Shown in pieces: positions 23,331-34,526 of a DNA stretch of 64,000 nt. Each line of letters starts with the position of its first letter. Within the stretch, counting starts at the first letter, position 1. Both the position numbers and the translations under genes were made by a program. The notes beneath the pieces were generated by a model, which was given only the letters and a program-made list of their open reading frames with translations, was not told where the DNA came from and did no database searches. The stretch is from Dipteronia dyeriana (lineage: Eukaryota; Streptophyta; Magnoliopsida; Sapindales; Sapindaceae): positions 116,136,146 to 116,200,145 of the forward strand of contig CM065296.1 of assembly GCA_032871835.1 (NCBI GenBank), in the 5' to 3' direction.

Positions 23331-24365
23331 ATAGGTAAACTGGAAAAAGTTCGGTTTCATCAATTAAAAGTCTCGATTATTTTTAAAAAAATCATCGATT
23401 CTTTGAAAAATATGTTCGATTTTTTCAAAAATAAACTCAATCATATTTAAAAAAAAAGACTCGATTTAACAAAACAAAATTTTCAAAAATAAAATGTTTG
23501 ATTCTTTGAAAAATATGCTCGATTCTGTAAAAAAAAAACTCCATCATATTCAAAAAAAGGCTAGATTTAACTAAACCAAAATTTCAAAAATAAAATGCTC
23601 AATTCTTTGAAAAATATGTTCGAATCTTTCAAAAATAAGTTCAATCATATTAAAAAAAGACTCGATTTAACAAAACAAAATTTTCAAAAATAAAATGTTC
23701 TATCCTTTGAAAAATATGCTCGATTCTGTCAAAAATAAACTCGATCATATTCAAAAAAGACTCGATTTAACTAAACCAAAATTTCAAAAATAAAATGTTC
23801 AATTATTTGAAAAATATGCTCGATTCGTTAAAAAATATGCTTGATTATTTCAAAAATAAGCTCGATCATATTCAAAAAAATCTCGATTTAACTAAACCAA
23901 TTTTTTAAAAATAAAATACTCGATCCTTTGAAAAATATGCTTGATTCTATCAAAAATAAGCTCGATCATATTAAAAAAAAAATATCCGATTCAACTAAAC
24001 CAATTTTTCAAAAATAAAATGCAAGATTCTTAGAAAAATATGTTCGATTCTTTTAAAAATATGTTCGATTCTTTCAAATATAAGCTCGACCATAATAAAA
24101 AAAATATCGATTTAACTAAACCAAAATTTCAAAAATAAAATGCTCGAACCTTTGAAAAATATACTCGATTCTTTTAAATATATGCTCAATTCTTTCAAAA
24201 ATATCATCGATTCTTTGGAAAAAAAACTCGATCTTGTTCTAAAAACCCTCGATTTCACTAAAAATATATTCGATTTAACTAAACCTAATTTTCAAAAAAA
24301 AAAAAAAACTCAAAATTCTATCAAATAAGCTCGATTCTACTGCAAAAAAACTCAGGTCTTGTTAA
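23331..24365. repeat. A/T-rich tandem array, about 100-120 bp units
   Basis: A unit anchored by CAAAAATAAAATG recurs near 23482, 23588, 23685, 23788, 23907, 24014 and 24133. Within each unit a shorter motif, CTCGATTCTTTSAAAAATA, recurs every 20-24 bp in variable number, which explains the uneven unit length. The last part (24140-24328) is open on the plus strand for 62 codons with a helical, Leu/Lys-rich periodic sequence; I regard that as a by-product of the repeat. Confidence 0.8.
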
Positions 24366-25239
24366 AAAAGTCTCGGGTACCTAGATTTTCATCGACTAGG
24401 ATAAAAAATCATAACGAATTGATACATTGTTAAATCACATAGAAATATATGAAAATATATAAACGAATATCACAAATATATGTTATCCTCTTGTGTAAAA
24501 TCTAGAGAGAGAGGAGTTGTAAATCGATTTTCAGATAACTATTTTGGAGAGAGAGAAGAGTTATCATCTTTAAAGTGTAGATGGAAGCACAATGAGAATA
24601 AAAATATATTATTTAAGGACAATTTGGATAGTTCACCGTAATAAGTATCTTTAAAACTTAAATTATTAAAACGGTAACATCATTACAACATGTAAAAAAA
24701 ATGACATATTTCACTATTTATACGTATACCATATAAATAATAACATAATACGGTAAATAATATAACTCACATATCACTTGAAATATTATTTGAGATGAGG
24801 TTATAGACCATATATATATATATATTAAGCAGTATATATTATTTTATTGTTTTATGTGGATAGTAGAGAATTCTATTGGAAGGATATGCTTTAAATGACG
24901 TTATTTAATTAATGGAATGAAATCTTGGCCAAATTTCAGTATCCAACGGGAATCATCTGACTTTTTTATAGGAAAAGATGCAAAGCAAGTGGTTTTATTA
25001 AATTATGATTTATGAGAATCCTCTTTTGTCTTGCTTTTTTTAATCGAATTATATTATATTAATGTATACTTAATACTTATCCATCGAATTTCAACTATAT
25101 GTCTACATAATATTGTGCACATTTTTTAATTTCATATTATTTTAGAGAAATAGACAACTGTGGATTATTGTGTTTAATATTTTATTAATAGAGGTGTACA
25201 GAAGAAGATAAACAAACTTCTACTTTCAGATAAAATCTT
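24366..25239. other. AT-rich spacer
   Basis: No gene is seen. There is a short TA run near 24810-24826. The part right of about 25195 grades into copy I of the triplicated block. Confidence 0.4.
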
Positions 25240-28200
25240 GAATGCTCCACATGTAACATGTTATGAAAAATAAATACGTGGCATGATATTTTACTTGTTA
25301 GGATACACAGAACATTTCCTTCTACCTTGGAACCAGTTTTGAATATCATATTTAAGATAGTCAAGGCGTTTCTAATTACGCCAACACTAGTGTACCCCGC
25401 AAATACCCAATTAGTGTTTAAAGATTCCTTTGGGCTTTTTAATAACTTAAGTGTCCAATGGTACTTATAATCTCAAAGAGTGACGATATTTACTCCCCTT
25501 AAAAACTGTATGTACATTCCAATTTAGTATATTTTTGAAAATCCAATATTACCCTTGAGTAAAATTACTTAAAGAACTAAATAGTTTGTAAGTACATACC
25601 AATAATTATTAATTGGTTTTAAATCAATCATTTGAAAAAAAACAACAACGAAAGTTTTCTATCAATTGTTTGATATGATGATAAAAACCTTTCTATTTTA
25701 TTAGACACTAACTTATATTTTAAATATTAATTTTAATTTTATTTAAGGAATACAAATTGATTGAGTTGACCAACAATTTAGAGTGCGTTTGGCACCTGGA
25801 TGAGACATGACAGGACGAGACAGAACTGGACAGGACGGGACAGAACAAGTTGTCATGTATCGTGTTTAGAAGGCTTGGGGCAAAACTGTTAACTGTACTA
25901 TTATACATTTGGTATGACTTATACAAGATGGGATAAGAGGTTTAAATTACTAAAGGGCCCTTATTAATTTTAGAGACTTTAAAGATTAAAAAAATAAAAA
26001 CTAAAAGAAAAAACAATTGAACTACAATCGTTGAACTTAATACATCATCAACACAAGTTTATCAAGTTTATCATCTGATCTACACACAATACAAAAGCAT
26101 AACAATAAAACACCAACTTGATATTGTTCATACCATCATTAATTGCAAATCAATTAACCATACTAATAAATACATTTGTTTTCCAGATGACAAACTAACA
26201 CACTAGTCTGATTTTCTTCACACTTAGCACATTTTTTTTTCCAGATCACAAACTAACAATAAAAATAACAAAAATAACAAAGTCATCAATTCATCGTGAT
26301 AATCATCACAATCAATTCATCAGCTTCTCTCACTCAAAACAAACGAACTGGGTTGTTGAAGATGACGAACTCGGTTGATTTCAGTTACAGTAATAGGGAT
26401 GGTAGCCAAATGAACCATGAACACAGCGAACCCACTTGAAAGTGGAGCCAAACCCTAAACCTCGCGCGCCGCTGCGAAACCAAGCAAACCCAGCCGCCGC
26501 GAAACCCACAAACCTCGCCACCACCGTGAAACCCAGCAAACCCAGTCACAGAAAACACCTCGAAACCCACAACCTTTGCCACCACCACGAAACCCAAAGT
26601 CGATTGGGTTCGATTCTTTCTCTTTTTTCAGACTGGGTTTGATTTGGGTGTTGTTGGTGATGGGCTTGATCTCTAGAGATGAACAATCGAACGAAGAAGA
26701 GAGAGACATTGTGAATCAGGTGATGGTGTGTGTATATATGTAATTTTTGGAAGGTTTGAGGGCAAAAGTGTCTTTTTCAGAGTTGTCCCATGCATGGGAC
26801 AAAGCTGGGCGAGGGTCTGAGGTGTGACAACTTTTTATGGTTTTTATCACACCTTGTCCCGTCATGTCCCATGTTTATAGCGCGCCAAACGCGAGACAAG
26901 ATAAAGTTGTCCCGTCCCGTCCCGTGTACCAAACGCACCCTTAATGCTATAAGTGGGGTGAAAAAAAATCAATACCAACAATAAACTTTATATTCTAAAG
27001 AAACAATAAACTTTCTTAGGAATAAAGGAATTGAGATATACTGTTGTATGTTGAGAGCCGAGAGTTTTTCAATTCGGTAAAATTGAAGAATTTTGAGTTT
27101 AAAAAAATTAAAGAATTAAGTTTTACTGTAATGATAATAAAATTTTTCATACAATTTTTGTAGTGACTACAAATAGTTTTGCAGGATTTGGAATTTTTTT
27201 TAAAGAGAGATTATTTATTTGAATAAAAAGATATAAAATTTTAAAATTTTAAATAACTTTGATTAGATAACAAAAATACAATGTAATAAAATTAAAAAAA
27301 ATGTATTTTTAATATTAAATGAGGTTTATTTATAAAATATAGATTTTAAAAATATATTATGGATGTAATACACTAGGAATGTACATATAATTTTGATAGA
27401 TGCCAATAACACTACTCTTTAAAGAAGTTAGAAAGAGAAGGAGACAGCGTCCTCATTTTCTTTGACTACAAATAACATAAGCCAAACGAATAAGTTAACT
27501 CCAAAGAATTGGTTTGAAAATTTCTTTTGTTCCCACTTTAATTTCCAAGGCCCTCTAGAAAACAGATCTATATATGTAAGTTTGTTCACACCTAAAAATT
27601 GGAGAAACCACTATTTCGACCCAAATTATGTAATTATCTCTCATGTCTAATTAACTCATGTTTTCATGTTTGCATTATCGCAGAAATTTCAATTTATGTA
27701 TCACTTGTCAATTTCCAGGACAGCTAGGCATTTGGTCTTATACAAATATAGAAAAATCAGTGACGTCCGATTTACATTATCGACTTGATTTGGATTAGTA
27801 TCACATCTAAAGATAAGGATCCTATGCTAAACTTGGTTTGTACTTAGCTTTGCTGATCTTGGTGGGATCTGTTTACTCGTGGCATTATAAATAATTGAGG
27901 GCTAAGATTTGTTCATTTTCTTTTTGTTATTTATTATCTTGTACAATGTGTTTTAATTGTCAAAAGAAACCATTTCTTATCCCTTATTCTTCAAATATTT
28001 TCTCCGTTAACGAATTGCATAAAATTTATTTATTATCTGTATTTATAATTAACTCATTGCCAAGAAGATCCTCATCACTTATTATATTTAAAATCAAAGC
28101 TTCACTTTTAAAGAAACCCAACAATCTATATGTCAAACCCAGTTACCCAGCACACAAAACCCAACACAGATTAGAGAAAGAACAATCAAAGCTTCACTCT

Positions 28201-30356
28201 TTTAGAGGGATTAGGAAAGTGGGTTTTTGGGTATGAAATATTATCTGTGAAATTAGAAGTATACAATCGATAGATTTAGGATGTGCAGAAATGGAGAGAG
28301 AGTAGGAAGTATTAGTGAGATTTTACTCTGGGTAGAATTTATTTTTTCCATTGTTGAGATTTTCTTGTTTCCCATCAGTCGAATTTGTGAAATTGAGGAT
28401 CAAATTTCTGAGTTGGATTGAAAGGAACTGAAATATGGAGGTGGATCTAGGAATTTTTGTGTTGTAATTTCAGTGTTTTAGTTAAACAGTTTATATATAT
28501 AAGAAATATTGTTTGCACTTGAGAGGCTGGAGGATACGAGGTCTCTGTCTTGAAGTCGTTGAAGGAGAAGAGATTAAAATGAAGAAGATAGAATTTTGTG
28601 AAGAAGTTAAGTTTGGGCACAAAAAATTGAGGCATTTATACGACATCGTTTAATGTAAAAAAAATAAAAATAAAAATCGATAGAAATAATTTGAACCGTT
28701 GTATGTATTGATATAGGTAGTAGCGGTTCTACCGGATCCTTAAAAGCTCAGTATAGATAAATATAAAAGTAGTTCGATCCTTCTCCTTTACGTAAATGAT
28801 ACACTTTAACTCTAGTGAGAAATAAAAAAAAATATAGGTAAAATTATTTATACATTTATATAATTAACAATACTTATATAATCCATATTCATTATTTAAG
28901 TATTAGTTGCCGTGGTTGCGTGAAACTTCATAATTTTTATCAACTTATTAAAGTTCAAATCTCTCATCCGTTTGGTGTTGGTATATCAATTAAATAACCA
29001 ACAAAAAACACAGAATTAAGTCATATATTTTTAAAAAAATCTAAATTTTAACTTATAATAGTTCGATAAATATTCTTATATTGCATATATTCTTACTTTT
29101 CTAACATGAAGAGCTACTTCCTCAGTTTAAGGCTTTAGAGGCATAGGCATCATGAGGCATAACATTTAGATATATTATATTGGTCTAATGTTTGAAATTA
29201 TGTCACTTGATCAATTGTTTTTTGAACTATAACAACTTGATTATGACTCTTTTGTGGATTAACATAAAGGAATGCGAGGTCGAAAGCGACAAATTAATGC
29301 TCATTCAACATCTTTAATTATATTATATTCATCTTTAATTATATTCAGAAATTCATAATATATATAAAAAAAGCAACAAGAGAAAAAGACGTTTTAAATT
29401 GCATTCATGTGGTCCGTAATTTTTTTTTTTGGTATGACTTTACTGCTATAGCCTTCTAGCCACTCAAATTTAATAAATCGGTTAGGTGACTCCACCGAAC
29501 CTGTTGAATCGTCAATTACTCAAGAAGGATTAATCAGTGATTTGATTGATTAATTGATTGTTAAATAATTTGATCGATTTTGACCTTTTCACTATTGTAA
29601 GTTGCCGACTTAAAAAATTCAACTGATTAATCAGTCTAGAAAACCGGTTTTTCGAATACTTTCGTTGATACATTAGTGAAAACAACACCATGTTCATTAA
29701 TAATAATAATAATAAAGATAAAATTACATAGACTTAAGAGTCAAGACGTTTGATTAATTGTAATCTATAAATATTTTTAAGAAAATTAAATTACAAGTCT
29801 GAGATTGCTGACTGGGAAAATTTTATTTTTTTTGTTGATATACCATAAGTGAATTTGAATCAAACCAAGCACATAATGATAGATTGTCGTGTATACATGG
29901 TATTGCAATTTGATAATAAATCATGATTAGCACGGGAATGTTTATTAAGTTGTTCAAACTTCAAAGAAAATGACCCCGCATTCACTTTAATTGTTGTTAA
30001 TAATGAAAATCCGAGTCAATATTTTGATATACTTAATCATCAGTATCACCAATGCAATGGACAAGCAATTTTGAAACGAAGAAGAAGAAGAAGCAATTTT
30101 GTGTATTAAGAGAAGAAAATTTGTTGGTCTATTTATTGAAGACATTTTTGTAATTTCTTCATACTAATTTAGTTATAATTTGACAGTAAAATTTACCAAT
30201 TTTTTATTACTGAAAAGCGAAAAACTATAATCATCTGTCAAAAAACAAAACAAAACTATCAGCATATATAGTTCAATGAAATGGTTGTTTCTTCAAAGAA
30301 AGAAAAGAAAATTAAATTAAACTATAGGCATTGACTAAACTAGAGAAAGCATGTGT
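25240..30356 (+). repeat. Triplicated intergenic block, copy I
   Basis: Parts of this stretch match copy II (50490-56946) and copy III (58751-63845) in the same order and orientation: 25270-25510 with 50510-50720, 27418-27795 with 50812-51165, 28490-28670 with 58752-58920, 28730-29470 with 51310-52580 and 58970-60095, and 29480-30356 with 56330-56946 and 63000-63845. Copy I lacks the roughly 3-kb piece found between those last two parts in the other copies. Sequence not shared includes 25520-27417 (with the PIF-like element) and 27800-28485, where I see no gene. It ends about 275 bp before the WAKL-like exon. Confidence 0.85.
25781..26940. mobile_element. PIF/Harbinger-like non-autonomous element
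   Basis: The ends are GAGTGCGTTTGGCACCTGG and, in reverse complement, GGGTGCGTTTGGTACACGG. Both sides are flanked by TTA (25778-25780 and 26941-26943), the 3-bp target duplication typical of PIF/Harbinger. Subterminal regions carry many GGACGGGAC / GTCCCGTCCC motifs that may be transposase sites. The core at 26385-26709 is GC-richer and Pro/His-coding on one strand, but I find no transposase. Confidence 0.85.
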
Positions 30357-30631
30357 GCTTAAAATTTTGACTAAACAAAGCTTTATTCAAAGCTTTTTAA
30401 TTTTTTTTAATCATAGTCACAGTCTTCATGGTCAAACCAAAGAAAATCATAAGCAAAAATTTCAAACCCTCATTAATGGCCAATCCACTGAACCACCACA
30501 ACAACAAGAAGAAAGTCGTCACCTAGCTTCTTAATTTCTCTGAAGTCTAAACAGTCTTTTAATTAATTCCTCTTCTTGCATTTTTTTTTTGTTGGTTGTT
30601 GTTGAAGTTGATCATATCATAAACAACATAC

Positions 30632-31375
30632 ATGAGTCTACTACTACCAATTTTGTTCTTGTTAACAGTCTTGATTTTCCCATTAATTACAGTCCATGCA
30701 TCAACCAGATATTGCAACAGATCATGTGGCAGCAACCACGTCAACTACCCATTTGGGTTCTCTGCCGGCTGCCATATTCATCTAAACTGCAGCTCAAAAG
30801 GTCAGATGCTCATCGGCGAGTTTCCAATCTAATCCGTAAACACCGACAACTTGAAAACAATCATCGAACCCAAATGCAACCGTTCAGTAAAAACCCTTCT
30901 CCAACTCTACGGAGAAAACTTTGCCCCCACCGCAAGAAACGCCATACAATTACACGACTGTGACTCGATGCCTACGACGTGCAAAATAGCTTCAACGGAG
31001 GTCCGGACTCAGTTTCAGTCACTGAAATGTGACTCGAACAGTAGCAATGTTATAAGCAATATAAGTTGCTATTCGGAGGGACCTGAGAATTTACAGTCTG
31101 GCTTTCTTGCATATAAAAACGTTACAGATCAACAGTGCAGGTATCTTATGACGTCGGTGTTGGCAGAGGCGGCGTTTGATCGTTCTGGATCTTCGTTAGT
31201 TGTTCAGGTTGTTGAATTGGGTTGGTGGATTGAAGATTTGAAGGTTCTTGTCACTATTCTAAGGATGCTATTTGTGTTGATATTATATCTCCTAATGGAC
31301 GGCCAGGATTTCGATGTAAGTGTAAAGACGGATTTGATGGAGATGGATATCCTGCCGGCTCAGGCTGCCATAAAG
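30632..31375 (+). pseudogene. WAKL14/20-type receptor kinase, broken first exon
   Basis: The exon begins with a signal peptide (LLLPILFLLTVLIFPL) followed by a galacturonan-binding WAK domain (YCNRSCGSNHVNYPFGFSAG). In the same frame after a TAA at 30830-30832 come CNRSV, LQLYGENFAPTARNAI and VELGWWIE, then, in another frame, an EGF-like end containing GRPGFRCKCKDGFDGDG. This order is that of wall-associated kinase-like proteins such as WAKL14 and WAKL20. Two lesions are visible: the TAA, probably from CAA, and an 8-bp imperfect duplication at 31229-31243 (ATTGAAG then ATTTGAAG) that shifts the frame. The exon ends at AAAG|GTCAG (31375/31376), a good splice donor. No matching kinase exon follows within 18 kb; transposons fill the space. 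It cannot make a receptor. Confidence 0.85.
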
Positions 31376-31744
31376 GTCAGTTCTATTTGCCGCGATTAGT
31401 TGATTAATCATGCAATTTTCGGATAGTTAAATGATTAATTAGTTGATGAATAATAGCTAGTTTGTTGTTGAAATCTTTATGTTCGTAAGAGGTCTTGATA
31501 TCGAATTTCACGCGCATCAGATCTAAGAGTCCAGCCTGAATTTCAGTTTTTGTACAATTAGTCAGACCAGTAATTTCAACAAGAAATTTTACATGTTCGT
31601 GAGACTTGACCAACAAATCCATATATTACAATCTACCTTGATCATCTCGATCATGACCATAGCTCGAGATGATTTTTGGAATAGGTATTATCCTAGAATA
31701 GTATCCCAGATTCCTAGCACATTGTCATCAACCCTTTACTCTTT
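31376..31744. other. Former intron of the WAKL-like pseudogene
   Basis: It begins with the splice donor and has no coding signal. A short inverted motif GGAATAGGTATTATCC lies near 31678. Confidence 0.4.
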
Positions 31745-31952
31745 GGTTACGTTTGTTACACCGGATAGGATTGGGAATGGACTAGGATTATCGAGTCCAA
31801 ACACATTTTTATGCCATTGGAGGATGATAAAATAAACCCCTCCAAATCGGATTATTTTATCCAATGACTTATCTCTCTGTTTCTCACTTTGACTGATCTC
31901 TTCTTCTCACTTTCACTCATTGATATTTTCACAAAACAAAAACTGAAATAAC

Positions 31953-32513
31953 TGTAAAGAATGCTACTTCTGAGAGCTCTTTAAAGGCAGAGAAGTTGTG
32001 AAAACCAGAGCTCAATACAGCCATCAAACCAAGGCATATTACTTTGTGTGCTAGCATAGAAAAGCTAGGATGGACTTTAGAGCCCGATCGTCAATCTAGA
32101 GTGAGAGACTGAGATTGAAGTCCCAACCACCTCTCTAACTAACTTAGTTGACCTGGCAGACTTTTAGAAGGTGTATTGACAGGAAAGCTCAAAGACTGTA
32201 ACAACCTAGCTAACCTGGCAGACTTCTAGAAGATACATATTGGCGGGAAAAACTCACAATAAATGTGTGTGAATAATGGTGATGTAATAGTTAGTTACAA
32301 TTCCCCGATAATCAAATAGTCGGTTTTAGAGTTGACTACACCTTACATATATATAGCGACTCAAGATTGTAAAAACGTTAATGTTAATGAAAACAGAGCA
32401 TTTTTGCTCGTTATCTTTGAAGTTCCATAAATGGCTTTTTCTACTTCTTAGCCTTTTGATCTTCTCAGTATGTGAAACCTTTTATCAAACACCTTTATCT
32501 CCATTCTTTTTCA
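31953..32513 (+). repeat. 5' LTR of copia B
   Basis: It runs from TGTAAAGAATGC to CTTTTTCA and is followed directly by the primer site. Confidence 0.88.
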
Positions 32514-32544
32514 TGGTATCAGAACCATCTTGTGACTAAAGCCA

Positions 32545-33940
32545 ATGGCTACTGGTTCTGTTGATTCTTCAATCGATCGACACAGCTCTTATCAATCTCC
32601 TGATAATTCTAAAATGGATTTTACTTCTCTTGCTAAAACTTTGAATCTGATTCTTCCAATAAAGCTTGATCGTAGTAACTTTGTTCCCTGGAAAGCACAA
32701 GTGCTTGCTGTGATTAGAGCTTTGGAACTTGAAGAGACCTGAACCTTTAAAATTTGTTGAAGTTATCTCGTCTAATGGAGTTGACAAAGAAGTGGTGAAA
32801 AACTGTGAATACTCGACTAGAAAGAGATCAGATCGGCTTCTTCTCTATTGGCTTTACTCAACCTTGAGTGAAAAAATAATCGGAGAGGTAACTACTTGCA
32901 CTTCTTCTAAACATGTTTAGTATACCTTGCAAATTCTTTTCACATAACAATCCATGGCAAAAGTTCTTCAACTTCGTTATCAACAACAAAAAATTATCAA
33001 AAAAGGCTCAATGAATATGGTTGATTTTTCACTTAAAATAAAGGAAATTGGAGATAGCTTGGTATCAGCAGGCCAAATAGTTACTGAAAGTGAATTGCTA
33101 GGATGCTTATTAAATGGCCTGGGACGTGAATACGATTCTGTGGTCACAGTGATCTCATCTCAAAGAGACACTATGAAGTTTCAGGAAGCTCAATACATGT
33201 TGTTGCTTCATAAGCAACGTATTGAGCATCTCTATTGAGGCTCTCAACTCGATATCTCTGCTTCATCAATAAAATTTGCCTCACATGGTGTTAGTGATAA
33301 GAAAGCTAATTGAAGTAATTTCAACAATCGAAAAGGTAATGCTAAGGGAAGAGGCAGAGGCAGATATGGAGGTGCTACAACAATCAAAGGCTAATGTGTC
33401 AGGTCTGTAACAAGACAGGTCACATGTCTCTTCAATGTTACAGGCACTTTGATCAATCAATTCAAAATCAACCTAGCCAAAATGCACACAGCTCTAGCAA
33501 TACCAACAATGAAAATGGAAGCAAAGGTGGTAACAATTAGTTCATCAAACAAGTCAACCTCTCAGATTTCAACTCTAGAGACACTGTTGGATCCCTTCTG
33601 GTATGTGGATAGTGGATCCACAAATCACGTTACTCCAGAAGTCAACAATCTCTCTCAATGTACTGGATACAAAGGTAAAGAACATCTTATTGTTGGTAAT
33701 GGAAATATGTTGCAGATCTTGCATGTTGGTTGTATTACTGTGAAATCACATACAAAACCTCACATGCCTCTAAATTTAAATCAGAGTTTGCATGTTCCTA
33801 GTGTCACTAAAAATCTGTTGAGTATATCTATACTTACCAAAGATAATAATATTGTTGCCGAGTTTGATGGTGATTATTGTGTGGTTAAGGATAAGAAAAC
33901 GAAGAGGCTACTTCTTTAAGGATCCCTTAAAGAAGGATTA
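32545..33940 (+). pseudogene. Copia B gag and protease remnant
   Basis: Gag begins at ATG 32545 (MATGSVDSS) with LDRSNFVPWKAQVLA, breaks frame near 32742, and continues at 32954-33238 (LLGCLLNGLGREYDSVV). A CCHC knuckle CQVCNKTGHMSLQC is readable at about 33395-33436. The protease has WYVDSGSTNHVT (33599-33634) with the intact DSG active site. A stop (CTTCTTTAA) follows at about 33917, and the copia-type pre-integrase text ends at about 33940 where the gypsy LTR begins. Confidence 0.88.
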
Positions 33941-34470
33941 TGACGCAATGAAAACGTAAAAGAACTAGACCGACGTCTAAGTTCTATTGAAATTGGAATC
34001 CACCAGAAAGAAAATAAGAAACAAGTCTGAAATTTTATTGAATGATCAACTGTTGAGCCTTTTGACATACAAGGCTATTTAAAATAAAATTCATAACCCG
34101 AATCCTTGTTGGACAAGAAACGGGATTACATATTAAAAGCTGCCAAAAATAGCAAAAACTGTCAAAAATAGCGAAATCACAAAAGTTACGGAAATAAAAT
34201 ATACTAACGACCACAAACAAGCCGGAATTAACGGTAGACGATTCTGACTTGTCAAAGTCAACTTATGACTAAAAAGTAAATTTCTCAAAAAGGAAAGAAA
34301 TGCGATTTCGGAGCCTAAATGATGGAATTTGACCGATAAAGGTCGTGCCTCAACACCGAAGGTTTTGACTTCAGAAGATCTCGTCGATTCCCCTCAATTA
34401 AAGTCATTTATTCTTGGATTTATGATGGTCTCACAAAGCCATGTAGGACTCAGCCACTTGTTCTACATCA
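33941..34470 (-). repeat. 3' LTR of the truncated gypsy element
   Basis: The boundaries are set by TG at 33941, where copia sequence stops, and CA at 34470 beside the purine tract. There is no second copy in the window to confirm them. Confidence 0.65.
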
Positions 34471-34526
34471 GTCCCCTCTACTTGCAAAGAACTCGAACTC
34501 GACCTCGAGTTAGGCTCAGGATAAAG

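Noticed and set aside
24140..24328. 62-aa Leu/Lys-rich periodic ORF, possible coiled coil
   Set aside because: It is a by-product of the tandem array; other units are broken in this frame.
23331..24365. Regular repeats resembling a CRISPR array
   Set aside because: Plant nuclear DNA; units vary in length, spacers are themselves repeats, and no cas-like gene is present.
26385..26709. Overlapping 68-84 aa ORFs on both strands
   Set aside because: They lie inside the PIF-like element, overlap each other and match no family; the composition is that of a GC-rich repeat core.
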